This document shows positions 26,899 to 38,062 of a stretch of DNA of 64,000 bases, in pieces; position 1 is the stretch's first letter, and each line of letters starts with the position of its first letter. Made by a program: the position numbers and the translations under genes. Origin of the DNA: Perspicuibacillus lycopersici (GTDB lineage: Bacteria; Bacillota; Bacilli; Bacillales; Caldibacillaceae); assembly GCF_025660475.1 (NCBI RefSeq), contig NZ_JAOUSF010000003.1, positions 372,001-436,000 on the forward strand. Reading direction: 5' to 3'. The notes under the pieces were generated by a model. That model saw only the letters and a list, made by a program, of their open reading frames with translations, searched no databases and was not told where the DNA came from.

Positions 26899-28035
26899 TT
26901 ATTCTAAAAAGTCTTTTAATCGTTTACTTCTACTTGGGTGTCTAAGTTTTCGTAATGCTTTCGCTTCAATTTGACGAATTCTTTCACGGGTTACTCCAAA
27001 TACTTTACCTACTTCTTCTAACGTACGAGTGCGCCCGTCATCCAAGCCAAAGCGAAGACGTAATACATTTTCTTCACGGTCTGTTAATGTATCTAAAACA
27101 TCTTCTAATTGTTCTTTCAACATTTCATATGCAGCATGGTCAGATGGTGAAGTTGCTTCCTGGTCTTCAATAAAATCACCTAAATGGGAATCATCTTCTT
27201 CACCAATTGGGGTTTCTAATGAAACTGGTTCTTGAGCGATTTTTAAGATTTCCCGAACTTTTTCAGGTGTTAAATCCATGTCTTCTGCAATTTCTTCAGG
27301 TGTTGGTTCACGTCCTAAATCCTGCAGTAATTGCCGTTGGACACGAATCAATTTATTAATCGTTTCAACCATATGAACAGGAATACGAATCGTTCTCGCT
27401 TGATCGGCAATAGCACGAGTAATCGCTTGTCTTATCCACCATGTTGCATACGTACTGAATTTAAATCCTTTTTTATAATCAAATTTTTCAACAGCTTTGA
27501 TTAAGCCCATGTTTCCTTCCTGGATTAAATCAAGGAAAAGCATGCCACGACCTACATAACGTTTTGCAATACTTACAACGAGTCGCAAGTTAGCTTCAGC
27601 TAAGCGTCGTTTCGCTTCTTCATCACCTTGAGCAATGCGTTCTGCCAATACGATTTCTTCATCCGGGGATAATAAATCGACACGACCGATTTCCTTTAAA
27701 TACATCCGGACAGGATCATTTATTTTAACACCTGGTGGAACACTTAAATCATTTAGGTCAAATTCTTCTTCTTCTTTTTCTATTTCTTGGTCATCTGGAT
27801 CATCACTTGCATCTTCTTCTTCTGTATCCTCATTAAGTTGAATACCGATTTCTGTTAATTGCTCATAAAATTCATCCATATGCTCTGCTTCCAGTTCAAA
27901 TTGCGCAAGCTTAGATGCAATAGTATCATAAGAAAGAGACCCTTTTTTCTTTCCTACCTCCACTAATTTTTCTTTCACTTGATCAACTGTAAGTTCAGAT
28001 TCAACCTCTTTGGAACGCGCTGACTTTTCAGCCAT
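26899..28035 (-). CDS. sigA: RNA polymerase principal sigma factor SigA (RpoD)
   Basis: 378 residues from ATG 28035, with GGAGGGG five bases before it. Short region 1.1, acidic linker, region 1.2 ([16 protein letters not shown]), region 2 with [17 protein letters not shown] (-10 recognition), region 3, and region 4 with [23 protein letters not shown] (-35 recognition). Housekeeping sigma factor. Starts 21 bases after dnaG, in the macromolecular synthesis operon; the sigma-H-type site before dnaG should raise it at sporulation onset. Confidence 0.98.
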   Translation of the reverse strand: MAEKSARSKEVESELTVDQVKEKLVEVGKKKGSLSYDTIASKLAQFELEAEHMDEFYEQLTEIGIQLNEDTEEEDASDDPDDQEIEKEEEEFDLNDLSVPPGVKINDPVRMYLKEIGRVDLLSPDEEIVLAERIAQGDEEAKRRLAEANLRLVVSIAKRYVGRGMLFLDLIQEGNMGLIKAVEKFDYKKGFKFSTYATWWIRQAITRAIADQARTIRIPVHMVETINKLIRVQRQLLQDLGREPTPEEIAEDMDLTPEKVREILKIAQEPVSLETPIGEEDDSHLGDFIEDQEATSPSDHAAYEMLKEQLEDVLDTLTDREENVLRLRFGLDDGRTRTLEEVGKVFGVTRERIRQIEAKALRKLRHPSRSKRLKDFLE

Positions 28036-28056
28036 TGGTTCCCCTCCTTCCAACAA

Positions 28057-29859
28057 TTAAAGCATTTTTCTTAATTGCAATATTTCGTTTGCAATTACTG
28101 CTGCTTTTGTGTAATTTTTTTCTCTCTCTGCCTGCTTTTGTTCTTCCTCTTTTTCTTTTATCTTTTGCATTTTTTGATACTTCAACACATTATAAATGTA
28201 ATCTGTCCATTCTCTTTCGGTAATTTCATCATTTATCGATAACATACCAATTTCTGCAGTTACTTTTCTTAATTGATCATCCTGTAAAAAAGTTAAAAAA
28301 TGACTTAAATCAGGTTCATTTCCTGTTTCATAAAATGCATATAAATAAGTTGCTATCGCTTGATGATCGTCCACGTTAAAAGGAGTGCCAGCTAATTTTT
28401 CTTGAACCTTATAGGTAAATTGTACACTTTTTAACATATGGGCAATTAACATTCTTTCTGCGTTATAATATGCAGGCTTTAACTTTTTATCCGCATGTAC
28501 TACCATTACCTTTTGAAGTGGTGGATTATTTTTATGAATATTTCCCTTTTTTGACTGGAAAATCATTTTTCTAACTTGTTGCTTCAGTACATCTAATGAT
28601 AAGGAAAATTCCTCTGCAAGCTGCCGTAAATACATTTCTTGCTCGACAGCATTGCCTAGCTTACTAATATCATTTAATACATTTTCGATATAGTTAAGCT
28701 TTTCTCCTTCATTTTGCAAATTTTTTCCTAGACGGTAATATTTTAATTTAAAGGCCATGAAGGTTAAACTTGACCCGATAACTTCATTTACGAAGTTTTT
28801 CGGTCCATTTGTTTTTATATATTCATCAGGGTCTTTACCATTAGGAATCATTGCGACTTGGACATGACAGCCGGCTGCTTGGAGTAATTCTCCAGCTTTC
28901 ATTGTTGCTGTTTGTCCAGCTGCATCTGCATCGAAGCACAAAATAACTTGGTTCGTATTACGCTTAATGATATTCACATGATCTTCTGTAAGCGCGGTAC
29001 CCATTGTTGCTATCCCATTATCAATTCCTGCCCGAAATGCAGAAATACAATCCGCAAAACCTTCAAAAAGAACGACTGATTGCTTTTTGCGAATATTTGG
29101 ACGTGCTTTATGAAAATTGTATAAAGTTTTGCTTTTGTGGAAAATGATGGTCTCGGGACTATTTAAATATTTTGGTTGCCCTTCTGTTAAAATACGCCCG
29201 GAAAAAGCAACAGTATTTCCTTTATTGTCAAAAATCGGAAAAATAATACGTTCCCGAAATCGATCAAAGTATTCATTTGAATGTTCACTTTTTATTACTA
29301 ATCCTGAGCGTTCCAGAAATTCTTCTGAATATCCCCTTCTCTTTAGAAAGTTCAAACCCATATCTCGTTTATTCAAAGCAAAACCAATTTGGAAATGATC
29401 AATTACTTCTCTAGTAAATCCTCGATTCGTTAAATATTCTAACGCTTCCTGACCCTCATTTGTATTCACTAATAAATGATGGTAGAACTTACTTAATTGC
29501 TCATATGCTTGGATCATTTGCTCATTTTCTTTTGAAACCGGGTTACTTATAGGGGATGAGTCTATTTGTAGATGAATATTTCCACGCTCGGCTAATTTAA
29601 TTGCAGCTTCTTGAAAAGATATTCCTTCAATATCCATTAAAAAAGAAAAAACATTTCCTCCTGCGTGGCAACCAAAGCAATGGAAAATTTGTTTATCAGG
29701 TGATACGGAAAATGAAGGAGTACTTTCCCCGTGAAATGGACAAAGCCCAAAGTAGTTTCGTCCTTGTTTTTTCAAATGAACAAATTCACTTATCAATTCG
29801 ACAATATCTACACTCTGTCGAATTTCGTTAATTTTTTCTTCAGGAATTCGTTCTACCAT
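28057..29859 (-). CDS. dnaG: DNA primase
   Basis: 600 residues. CHC2-type zinc domain (CPFHGESTPSF, CFGCHAGGN; about 40-65), TOPRIM core with EGFADCISAF and CFDADAAGQ, and a C-terminal helicase-binding domain. Makes RNA primers at the fork with DnaB-type helicase. GGAGAG lies ten bases before ATG 29859; the upstream in-frame ATG at 29877 has no site and would lie almost on the predicted transcription start. First gene of the dnaG-sigA operon; yqxD, its usual upstream neighbour, is absent. Confidence 0.97.
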   Translation of the reverse strand: MVERIPEEKINEIRQSVDIVELISEFVHLKKQGRNYFGLCPFHGESTPSFSVSPDKQIFHCFGCHAGGNVFSFLMDIEGISFQEAAIKLAERGNIHLQIDSSPISNPVSKENEQMIQAYEQLSKFYHHLLVNTNEGQEALEYLTNRGFTREVIDHFQIGFALNKRDMGLNFLKRRGYSEEFLERSGLVIKSEHSNEYFDRFRERIIFPIFDNKGNTVAFSGRILTEGQPKYLNSPETIIFHKSKTLYNFHKARPNIRKKQSVVLFEGFADCISAFRAGIDNGIATMGTALTEDHVNIIKRNTNQVILCFDADAAGQTATMKAGELLQAAGCHVQVAMIPNGKDPDEYIKTNGPKNFVNEVIGSSLTFMAFKLKYYRLGKNLQNEGEKLNYIENVLNDISKLGNAVEQEMYLRQLAEEFSLSLDVLKQQVRKMIFQSKKGNIHKNNPPLQKVMVVHADKKLKPAYYNAERMLIAHMLKSVQFTYKVQEKLAGTPFNVDDHQAIATYLYAFYETGNEPDLSHFLTFLQDDQLRKVTAEIGMLSINDEITEREWTDYIYNVLKYQKMQKIKEKEEEQKQAEREKNYTKAAVIANEILQLRKML

Positions 29860-29886
29860 GAGAACATCTCTCTCCATTTTATATTT

Positions 29887-29913
29887 ATTCGATATTTAAT
29901 TCCAAAATCCTGC
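29887..29913 (-). promoter_or_regulatory. Sigma-H-type promoter before dnaG-sigA
   Basis: Minus strand GCAGGATTT (29913-29905), 11-base spacer, ATCGAAT (29893-29887). Both boxes match the B. subtilis sigma-H consensus (RNAGGAWWW, 11-12, RNNGAAT) completely. The predicted start at about 29880 leaves a ~20-base leader before ATG 29859. Confidence 0.75.
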
Positions 29914-30380
29914 AATCATCGACATTTTTTTAAATGAGTATGTAAAATTTTTCCCCTCTCATATTAAAATATTAAGGACAACTGCATCAAATGCTACACT
30001 CTTTTATTAAATTCTACATCACTCCACATAATCCTGCTAAATTGGACATATTTTATTTTGATTGTTTCGTTCAATTGTTGTTATTTGTAAAAAGACTACT
30101 GACTAATATAATAACAACCCTTTAGAACAGCCCTTAGGCAATGAATTGGTATATTCGGTTCGATGCAAGAGGAAAAAGTAGCTACTTATATTTAATGGTA
30201 TCCTTACCCTTTAGATTTACACATTACTAAGTTTATTCTTAACAACCGAAGTCTAAACCTATTTCATTTATTTTTTTCATACAATTTTTTATTATAGTAT
30301 AAGAAAATCTTTTTTTCCACATATTTATCTCGTATTTTCATTATTTATTCCGTTTTATCGTTTTATTTCGTTGTTCCGAT
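29914..30380. other. Gene-free interval where yqxD is expected
   Basis: No open frame with a ribosome-binding site. The only notable structure is a 9-bp inverted repeat, GTTGTTATT (30077-30085) and AATAACAAC (30110-30118). In B. subtilis yqxD sits between dnaG and yqfL. Confidence 0.5.
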
Positions 30381-30407
30381 AAAAAAAAGCACATTGCTGT
30401 GCTTTTT
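30381..30407 (-). terminator. Terminator of ccpN-ppsR
   Basis: AAAAAGCACA (30384-30393) pairs with TGTGCTTTTT (30398-30407) around TTGC; T8 on the minus strand. Confidence 0.92.
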
Positions 30408-30481
30408 AAGGCTAATTTATATTTGTTCTATCTGTCCGCACGAACATCCATTCGGAAAAATAAATACTCGATACCTATTCC

Positions 30482-31282
30482 TTAGTTTCGAATTAAGTTC
30501 ATAATTAAATTAGCTGTTTCTTCCACTGCCTTATTTGTTACATCGATTACTTGACAACCTATTTTATTTGCGATTTTTTCGAAATAATTTAGTTCTTCTT
30601 GAATTCTTTGTAGGTTAGCATAATGTGCCGTTTCATTTAATCCAAGCGCCAACAGTCGTTCTTTCCTGATATTAATCAATTTATCCGGACTGATCTTTAA
30701 ACCGATGCATTTATTCGGGTTAATCGTAAATAATTGCTCCGGTGGATCTACCTCTGGTACGACTGGTACATTTGCTACTTTCAAGCGTTTTAATGCGAGA
30801 AATTGGGAAAGTGGCGTTTTGGATGTCCTTGATACACCGATTAATACAATATCAGCTTTTGTAATTCCTTTTGGATCTTTTCCATCATCATATTTTACTG
30901 CAAACTCGATTGCCTCGATTTTTTTAAAATAATCCTCATCTAGTTTCCGAACAAGTCCTGGTTCATTTCGAGGATGAATTCCTGATAATTCTCCAAACTT
31001 GTCCATTAATGGACCGATTACATCGAAGGCATAAATACCTTCTTCCATTGCCCTTTTTGACAAGTAATTTCGCATTTCTGGTTTTACTAAAGTAAATACA
31101 ATAATGCCATGATTCATTGATGCAATCGAAATTACTTCATCAATATTTACGAAATCCTCAACATAGGGAACTCTTCTTAGATCGACATCTGAACCGTTGA
31201 ATTGACTCATCGCTGCTTTTGTTACTAGTTCTACTGTTTCCCCAACAGAATCCGATACTAAATATATAGGAGGTTTTACCAT
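30482..31282 (-). CDS. ppsR: Pyruvate,phosphate dikinase / PEP synthase regulatory protein
   Basis: 266 residues of the DUF299 family. N-terminal [14 protein letters not shown] and a P-loop-like [11 protein letters not shown] at about 149-159 mark a bifunctional ADP-dependent kinase and Pi-dependent pyrophosphorylase. Known as YqfL in B. subtilis, where it is co-transcribed with and modulates CcpN. Here it also follows ccpN by 22 bases. No PPDK or PEP synthase gene is visible in the window. Confidence 0.92.
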   Translation of the reverse strand: MVKPPIYLVSDSVGETVELVTKAAMSQFNGSDVDLRRVPYVEDFVNIDEVISIASMNHGIIVFTLVKPEMRNYLSKRAMEEGIYAFDVIGPLMDKFGELSGIHPRNEPGLVRKLDEDYFKKIEAIEFAVKYDDGKDPKGITKADIVLIGVSRTSKTPLSQFLALKRLKVANVPVVPEVDPPEQLFTINPNKCIGLKISPDKLINIRKERLLALGLNETAHYANLQRIQEELNYFEKIANKIGCQVIDVTNKAVEETANLIMNLIRN

Positions 31283-31304
31283 TAGTTGTCCAGCTCCTTA
31301 TTTA

Positions 31305-31940
31305 TCAATCAGTATGCATAAGTGACACAAAAGCCTTTGTAATTGTTGTCTTTGATATTCTCCCTGTTACCTCGTAACCTCGACCTTTATCCTTAACAAT
31401 CGGAATTGAGTCAATTTGCTTTTCGATTAGCTTTTCAGCGACGTCTATTAATAAGTCATCTTTTCTGCACAATGTAATATTTGGCATCCGTGTCATAATA
31501 ATATTCACTGGGACAGTGTTTAAATCCTGCTTTCCAATACTTGCACGCAATAAATCCTTTCGCGAAAGCACTCCTACTAATAAGGAATCCTCATCCACGA
31601 CATACAATGTACCGACATCTTCTAAAAACATGCTGACAATTGCATCATAGATAGAGACACTTTCATTTATTACTACTGGTAGAGATTGATAGTCCTCTAC
31701 TTTAATCTTCTTAAGACTTTCTGATAGTAATTGTGTTCTGCTTTTTCCAGTATAGAAATATCCTACCCGTGGTCTTGCATCTAAAAATCCGGCCATTGTT
31801 AGAATAGCTAAATCTGGACGTAGAGTTGCTCTCGTCAAATTTAGTTTATCTGCTATATGTTCGCCAGTAATTGGACCACTTTCTTTAACGATTTCCAAAA
31901 TTTGTTCTTGTCGTTTATTTAGTTCGATTGTAATCACCAC
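31305..31940 (-). CDS. ccpN: Gluconeogenesis repressor CcpN (HTH plus CBS pair)
   Basis: 211 residues. N-terminal winged helix (LNKRQEQILEIVKESGPITG...LTRATLRPDLAILTM) followed by two CBS domains (about 80-205) that sense nucleotides. In B. subtilis CcpN represses gapB and pckA under glycolysis. Start is one of two adjacent GTG codons (31940/31937) within AGGTGGTG, so the ribosome-binding site overlaps or lies very close. Linked to ppsR. Confidence 0.93.
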   Translation of the reverse strand: MVITIELNKRQEQILEIVKESGPITGEHIADKLNLTRATLRPDLAILTMAGFLDARPRVGYFYTGKSRTQLLSESLKKIKVEDYQSLPVVINESVSIYDAIVSMFLEDVGTLYVVDEDSLLVGVLSRKDLLRASIGKQDLNTVPVNIIMTRMPNITLCRKDDLLIDVAEKLIEKQIDSIPIVKDKGRGYEVTGRISKTTITKAFVSLMHTD

Positions 31941-31996
31941 CTAGCCTAAAAAGCGTATCATTCGCACATTGTTACAAATATTATATACTATATTTT

Positions 31997-32035
31997 AAAA
32001 AGATAAATAAATGTGTCACATTTATTTATCTTTTT
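31997..32035 (-). terminator. AT-rich near-perfect palindrome after glyS
   Basis: 19-base arms (31997-32015 and 32017-32035) around a single T, all A/T except six G/C positions per duplex end. T5 follows on both strands; it lies between glyS and ccpN. Confidence 0.75.
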
Positions 32036-32067
32036 ATCACCATTTATTATCGCGGCTAACGGTATTT

Positions 32068-34134
32068 TTATTTCACTATGATATTTTGGAAATGTGCAAA
32101 GTATAAAATAAGATCTGCGAGTTTTCTCATAAAGGACAAACGATTGTTTCGAATGTTTTCATCATCCACCATTATCATTGTTTGATCAAAATAATTAGTA
32201 ATTGGTTTGTTTAATGCCACTAATTGTGCATAATATTGTTCATCATTCAACGATTGACTTGCTGCATTTTCGATTTTGACAAACTCATTATATAGCACAC
32301 GTTCGGATTCATTTTCAAAAAGATCCGCATTTATTTCCACAATTTTTTCTGCTTTGCTTGCAATATTAACAACACGACTTAATGCTTCCATATCTTCTTT
32401 AAATCCAGATTCCTCTTTTTTCGCTTGAAGGATATCTGCCTTCGTAATTAATGACTTCACATTCGTAATAGGTGCTTCTAGAACTGCTTCAATAATATCG
32501 TAACGAACCTGTCTTTCGTTTAATAAATGTTTAAAACGTAGTTTGAAAAATTCTAGTAAATCGTTTAAAACCTCTTCTTCTCCACGTTTACTAAATCCAG
32601 ATGTTTTTGCGATACCCTTTTTCAATAATGAAGTGAAATCAAGATTCCATCCCTTTTGAAGTAAAATTTGCACGATACCTGTCGCTTGTCTTCTTAAGCT
32701 ATATGGGTCTTGGGATCCTGTCGGAATAAGATTTAATGCAAAGAACGATGCCAAGGTATCTAATTTATCAGCAATACTTACAATTGCACCTGCATTACTT
32801 TCTGGAAGCTGTCCATCAGAAAATCTTGGCATATAATGCTCATTTATCGCCAATGCGACCAGATCTGCTTCCCCAGCTATTTTTGCATATTTTTCTCCCA
32901 TAATTCCTTGAAGCTCGGTAAATTCATCAACCATTTGTGTAACTAAGTCAAATTTACAAATTTCTGCAGCTCTTAACGTTTGTTTTTCCTCTTCCCCATT
33001 AATACCAACCTTTTGTACAATGTATTGGGAGAGCTCTTGGATTCGTGTCAATTTATCTTGATACGTACCAATTTCCTCATGGTAAACAACATGCTCTAAT
33101 TTATTTAATGCTTTTTCAATCGATAATTTCTTATCTTCTTCATAGAAGAATACTGCATCCTGTAATCGTGCCCTTAATACCTTCTCATTCCCTTTTCGAA
33201 CCGTCTCTAAATGGTTTTGATCCCCATTACGAACCGTTACAAAGTACGCTAATAAGTTCCCATTAGAATCTGTTACTGGGAAATATCGTTGATGCTCTTT
33301 CATTGTTGTAATTAATACTTCTTTTGGTAGCTGTAAGTAATCTTCATCAAAGGATCCAAATAAAACAGTAGGATACTCTACTAAATTTGTCACTTCTTCT
33401 AATAAATCTTCATCAATTGGAATCAGCCAATTTTGTTCTTTTTCTAATTGGTGGATTTGACTTAAAATCACAGCTTTTCGATCTTTATAATCTGCCATTA
33501 CATATTGGGACAACAATAATTGCTTATATTCCTTTGCTGTAGGAATTTCTACTCGTTCCCCTAGGAAACGATGACCATATGATGCGCGACCACTTTTTAC
33601 TGTTGCTACCTCTAGATTAATAATTTCATTTCCAAATAAGGCGACAATCCAACGAATCGGACGAATATAACGAATGTCTAAATTAGCCCAGCGCATATTT
33701 TTCGGAAAAGTAAGGCTAGTAATTAATTCACCTAATGATGAAAGAATCGCGATAGTATCTTGACCTTTCGTAAATTTTTCAACATGGACATATTCCACAC
33801 CATTAATTTCTTTAAAATAAATATCCTCTACAGATTTTCCTTGGCCTCTTGTAAATCCAATCGCAGCCTTCGACCAATTCCCTTCAGCATCAAGCGCTAC
33901 CTTTTTGGAAGGTCCTTTTACTTCCTCGTGAAGATCCAATTGCTTTTCACTAACATCCTCAATCAATACCGCTAATCTTCTTGGGGAGGAGTAGCTTTGA
34001 ACTGCTCCAAATTCAATATTTTTTTCTGTTAATAGTTGCTTTACTTTCTCTGCTAATTGGTTCATTGCATGTGTGAGGAATCTTGCTGGTACTTCCTCTA
34101 AACCAATTTCCAATAATAAATCAGATTTATTCAT
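32068..34134 (-). CDS. glyS: Glycyl-tRNA synthetase beta subunit
   Basis: 688 residues from ATG 34134 ([19 protein letters not shown]), eight bases after GGAGGGG. Beta subunit of the heterotetrameric enzyme, holding the HD-type and tRNA-binding domains (DALRR anticodon-binding fold at the C-terminus). The start overlaps the glyQ stop by eight bases. Controlled with glyQ by the upstream T-box. Confidence 0.97.
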   Translation of the reverse strand: MNKSDLLLEIGLEEVPARFLTHAMNQLAEKVKQLLTEKNIEFGAVQSYSSPRRLAVLIEDVSEKQLDLHEEVKGPSKKVALDAEGNWSKAAIGFTRGQGKSVEDIYFKEINGVEYVHVEKFTKGQDTIAILSSLGELITSLTFPKNMRWANLDIRYIRPIRWIVALFGNEIINLEVATVKSGRASYGHRFLGERVEIPTAKEYKQLLLSQYVMADYKDRKAVILSQIHQLEKEQNWLIPIDEDLLEEVTNLVEYPTVLFGSFDEDYLQLPKEVLITTMKEHQRYFPVTDSNGNLLAYFVTVRNGDQNHLETVRKGNEKVLRARLQDAVFFYEEDKKLSIEKALNKLEHVVYHEEIGTYQDKLTRIQELSQYIVQKVGINGEEEKQTLRAAEICKFDLVTQMVDEFTELQGIMGEKYAKIAGEADLVALAINEHYMPRFSDGQLPESNAGAIVSIADKLDTLASFFALNLIPTGSQDPYSLRRQATGIVQILLQKGWNLDFTSLLKKGIAKTSGFSKRGEEEVLNDLLEFFKLRFKHLLNERQVRYDIIEAVLEAPITNVKSLITKADILQAKKEESGFKEDMEALSRVVNIASKAEKIVEINADLFENESERVLYNEFVKIENAASQSLNDEQYYAQLVALNKPITNYFDQTMIMVDDENIRNNRLSFMRKLADLILYFAHFQNIIVK

Positions 34135-35017
34135 TTGTATTTCCCCCTCCATTTGTTAACATTGGGAAACCAAGCTTCTCACGTTCCTCATAAAAAGTTT
34201 TCGCTACTTTTCTCGCCAAATTACGGCAGCGTGCAATATATCCCGTGCGCTCCGTAACCGAAATTGCACCTTTAGCATCAAGTAAATTAAACACATGTGA
34301 GCATTTTAAAACATAGTCATATGCTGGATGTACTAAACCTTCCTCCATTTGACGATGTGCTTCTTTTTCATAAGTGGAGAATAATTGGAAGAGCATTTCC
34401 TCATCTGATGTTTCAAAAGCATATTTTGAGTGTTCATATTCTGGTTGACCAAAAATATCGCGTACAGTAAATCCTTCTGTCCACTCGAGATCAAATACAT
34501 TTTCTTTATCCTGTATATAGGATGCTAAACGCTCAATACCATAGGTTATTTCAATCGATACTGGTTTACATTCCAAGCCACCAACTTGTTGGAAATAAGT
34601 AAATTGCGTAATTTCCATACCATCTAACCAAACTTCCCAGCCTAATCCGGCACAGCCAAGGGAAGGATTTTCCCAATTATCCTCTACAAACCGGATATCG
34701 TGTTCCAACGGGTTAATTCCGAGTGCGCGTAATGAATCTAAATATAGCTCTTGAATATTATCCGGTGATGGCTTCATAATCACCTGAAATTGATGATGTT
34801 GATACAATCTGTTTGGATTCTCTCCATAGCGTCCATCTGCAGGTCTTCTGGATGGCTCCACATATGCTACCTTCCATGGCTCTGGACCAATTGCCCGTAA
34901 GAACGTATAAGGGCTCATCGTACCTGCTCCTTTTTCTACATCATATGCCTGCATTAACACACAGCCTTGCTCAGACCAATGCTTTTGTAATGTTAGTATC
35001 ATGTTTTGAATATTCAA
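34127..35017 (-). CDS. glyQ: Glycyl-tRNA synthetase alpha subunit
   Basis: 296 residues. Catalytic subunit; hallmark stretches [21 protein letters not shown] and [17 protein letters not shown] are present. The start is probably TTG 35017 ([14 protein letters not shown]), which matches the B. subtilis N-terminus and sits about six bases after GAGAGGTG; the in-frame GTG at 35026 overlaps that site. Expression is set by the glycine T-box at 35050-35259. Confidence 0.97.
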   Translation of the reverse strand: MNIQNMILTLQKHWSEQGCVLMQAYDVEKGAGTMSPYTFLRAIGPEPWKVAYVEPSRRPADGRYGENPNRLYQHHQFQVIMKPSPDNIQELYLDSLRALGINPLEHDIRFVEDNWENPSLGCAGLGWEVWLDGMEITQFTYFQQVGGLECKPVSIEITYGIERLASYIQDKENVFDLEWTEGFTVRDIFGQPEYEHSKYAFETSDEEMLFQLFSTYEKEAHRQMEEGLVHPAYDYVLKCSHVFNLLDAKGAISVTERTGYIARCRNLARKVAKTFYEEREKLGFPMLTNGGGNTNE

Positions 35018-35049
35018 TAGAAACACCTCTCATTTTAAAAATATAGACA

Positions 35050-35259
35050 AACAAAAAACTCTCATCCCTATGCTAGCAACTAGCATAGGGACGAGAGTTA
35101 TACCCGCGGTTCCACCCTATTTGCCAAAAAAATTGGCCACTTTGATTACATTTGCTCCAGAACGCCTTCCTTAATTCTCTACACCCTAGCTTGCACTATC
35201 CTAGGTTCGCTAATATAGAGTAGATTAAGTACTACTTTCCTTCTTCACAAAACATATTT
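35050..35259 (-). promoter_or_regulatory. Glycine T-box riboswitch of glyQS
   Basis: The T-box sequence AGGGTGGAACCGCGGG lies at 35103-35118 (minus). Downstream is a 20-bp terminator stem (35057-35076-ish with 35080-35099) plus T6. Stem I upstream holds a GGC triplet (35164-35166) in the GGAAGGCGTT context expected of a glycine specifier loop. Uncharged tRNA-Gly would favour the antiterminator and read-through. Confidence 0.95.
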
Positions 35260-35265
35260 TTTCGT

Positions 35266-35294
35266 ATCATATCGGAAATTGATTTAGTTGTCAA
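35266..35294 (-). promoter_or_regulatory. Sigma-A promoter of glyQS
   Basis: Perfect TTGACA (35294-35289), 17-base spacer, TATGAT (35271-35266) on the minus strand, just ahead of the T-box leader. Confidence 0.9.
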
Positions 35295-35400
35295 CATCCA
35301 TCAAATAAAAACAAGATTTTCTTTTATTACTATATACTAATTTCTTTCATAAATCCAATGGAACGATAGAATTTGCCTTTTTCAACCTACCTTTTCGATT

Positions 35401-36156
35401 TTAGCCTAATTCTTCCATTTGTAAAAGAAATTTTTTTGATTTTAAGTATATTCCAGAGTACTCCTCATAGTAAGCGGTAATACATTGATTTAATTCTTTT
35501 TTTGTTAGTTCTTTCACATTGATAGACCCAATTCTTGTAATATCAATATAATAAAATAATTTCAATAAACGAATCGTTGCCTGCTGTACCTTCAAATGAT
35601 ATGGATCCTTATGATAGCAATTCGGACAAATAATCCCACCTTCCTTAACAGAAAAGGCAAAAGGACCATCTGGATTTCCACATACTGCACATTCCGTTAA
35701 AATTGGTCGGAATCCAAGTACACTAAGCATTTTTATTTCAAATATATTTTTTATTATTTTTGGATCATATCCTTCACTTATATGTTTTAATGTTTGATAC
35801 AAAAGTTCAAACAAAAAAGGATTTACTACTTTTTCTTCTGTTCCTTTTTCTAATAGTTCCACTATATAAGCAGAATATGCGGTTAAAAATAAGTCCTCTT
35901 TAATCGTACGGAAGGAATCGATATTTTCTCCTTGTTGTACGGTTCCTAGTCCAGATCCGATCGAGCAAAGAAAATATCCATAAGTAAAAGGCTGTGACAC
36001 AGAGGCAAGCCGACTATTCGGCTTTTTTGCCCCACGTGCCACAGCACCTACCTTCCCTTTTTCTCGGGAAAATATTGTCAATATTTTATTAGATTCACCA
36101 TAGTCGATGGATCTTAATACAATGCCTTCTAATTTTTGAAACAATGGTGTCACCAT
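35401..36156 (-). CDS. recO: DNA repair protein RecO
   Basis: 251 residues. N-terminal OB fold (LEGIVLRSIDYGESNKI), ARGAKKPNSRLASVSQPF, and C-terminal zinc-finger cysteines CAVCG and CPNC. Loads RecA with RecR on SSB-coated gaps. The frame opens at GTG 36156, but TTG 36144 (MFQKLEGIVLRS), after GGTGA, fits the family N-terminus better. Last gene of the cdd-era-yqzL-recO series. Confidence 0.95.
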   Translation of the reverse strand: MVTPLFQKLEGIVLRSIDYGESNKILTIFSREKGKVGAVARGAKKPNSRLASVSQPFTYGYFLCSIGSGLGTVQQGENIDSFRTIKEDLFLTAYSAYIVELLEKGTEEKVVNPFLFELLYQTLKHISEGYDPKIIKNIFEIKMLSVLGFRPILTECAVCGNPDGPFAFSVKEGGIICPNCYHKDPYHLKVQQATIRLLKLFYYIDITRIGSINVKELTKKELNQCITAYYEEYSGIYLKSKKFLLQMEELG

Positions 36157-36245
36157 CCATTACACACTTCTAAACTTCTTGTTCCATCGACTGTCTACTA
36201 AAAGACACATTGCCATCATAATGGCATGATTCTGTCGATTACACT

Positions 36246-36389
36246 TTATATAATCGGATAATCTACATTTGCTAGCTCTATCGTATCATTATCTGGTGCT
36301 TCTTCCATTTCCTTTTCCAATTCCTTAAAGAGAAGGTATGTGTCAATACTTCCAGTTTGGGTAAAAACCTTCCAAGTAAAATTTAACAT
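36246..36389 (-). CDS. yqzL: YqzL-like small protein
   Basis: 47 residues, MLNFTWKVFTQTGSID then TYLLFKELE, an acidic tail and a final DYPII. This matches the YqzL family in sequence pattern and place between era and recO. ATG has AAAGGTGGG upstream. Function unknown; soluble. Confidence 0.88.
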   Translation of the reverse strand: MLNFTWKVFTQTGSIDTYLLFKELEKEMEEAPDNDTIELANVDYPII

Positions 36390-36492
36390 GGAAATTCCCA
36401 CCTTTCAAATTTATCGACTAGCTAAAACCCGAATCTATAATATATTTTTACCTGTCTTTAAAAAATCATGTTACATAAATTTTAACAATCCA

Positions 36493-37398
36493 TTAATACT
36501 CATCATCTCGATAACCAAATTCTTTTAAAAAGATCGCTTTGTTTCGCCAGTCCTTTTGTACCTTAACCCAAAGCTCTAAGTATACTTTGGAGCCAAGTAA
36601 ATTCTCGATATCTCTCCGAGCACGCTTTCCGATTTCTTTTAACATACTTCCTTGTTTTCCAATGATAATCCCTTTTTGCGAGCTTCGTTCCACAACAATA
36701 GCCGCCATTACATTTAGTTTTTCATTTTCGCTCGGTTTTTCAATTTTTTCGATAATCACTGCAATGGAATGCGGGATTTCCTCATGTGTTAATTGTAAAA
36801 CCTTTTCTCGAATAAGTTCGGCAATGATAAAACGTTCTGGGTGATCGGTTACTTGATCACTCGGATAAAACTGTGGACCGACTGGTAAGTAGTCCTTAAT
36901 TACTTGTAATAAATGCTCTACATTATTCCCTTGTAATGCAGAAATTGGAACTATTTCCGCAAAGGAGAATTTATCCTTATATTGGCTAATAATCGTAAAC
37001 AACTCATCTGGATGGACTAAATCAATTTTATTAATGATTAAAAAGACCGGCGTTTTAACCCCTTTTAATTTTTCTAGAATAAACTCTTCTCCACGTCCAA
37101 AACTTTCGGTGGCATTTACCATGAAAAGAATTAAATCTACTTCATGTAAAGTGTTTGTCGCAACCTTCATCATAAAGTCACCGAGTCGATGTTTTGGTTT
37201 ATGAATTCCCGGTGTATCAATAAAAATCATTTGAGCTTCATCAGTTGTGATAACTCCTTGAATTGTGTTTCGTGTTGTTTGTGCTTTATCACTCATAATA
37301 GCAATTTTTTGACCGACAACTTGATTTAAAAAAGTTGACTTTCCAACATTTGGTCTGCCAATAATTGTAATAAAGCCTGACTTAAACTCTTTTTCCAT
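36493..37398 (-). CDS. era: GTPase Era
   Basis: 301 residues. G1 GRPNVGKS, G3 DTPGIHKP, G4 NKIDL, then a C-terminal KH domain with [17 protein letters not shown]. Binds the 3' end of 16S rRNA during 30S maturation. ATG 37398 (MEKEFKSGF) matches the usual Era start and is better spaced from GGAGGA than ATG 37407, which would overlap cdd. Confidence 0.97.
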   Translation of the reverse strand: MEKEFKSGFITIIGRPNVGKSTFLNQVVGQKIAIMSDKAQTTRNTIQGVITTDEAQMIFIDTPGIHKPKHRLGDFMMKVATNTLHEVDLILFMVNATESFGRGEEFILEKLKGVKTPVFLIINKIDLVHPDELFTIISQYKDKFSFAEIVPISALQGNNVEHLLQVIKDYLPVGPQFYPSDQVTDHPERFIIAELIREKVLQLTHEEIPHSIAVIIEKIEKPSENEKLNVMAAIVVERSSQKGIIIGKQGSMLKEIGKRARRDIENLLGSKVYLELWVKVQKDWRNKAIFLKEFGYRDDEY

Positions 37399-37399
37399 A

Positions 37400-37813
<414 letters not shown>

Positions 37814-38062
37814 TCACGATTCTTCTTTTATTTTACTATAAAAATAATCTGATGTTAACGTTTCCATGGTAAAATGATGAAAAAATTTATTAAATTCAAA
37901 AAATAATGTTTGGTTAAAAAATACTCTAAGTGCCGTATTACTGTATGTTGTCGAAATTATAATAGCAACACCGTATGGATTACAGCCCGCCATTTGGATA
38001 AGATTATATACTATTAATATGTAAAATACGTAAAAATGGAAACAGTTCTCGTCTAGGTTGAT

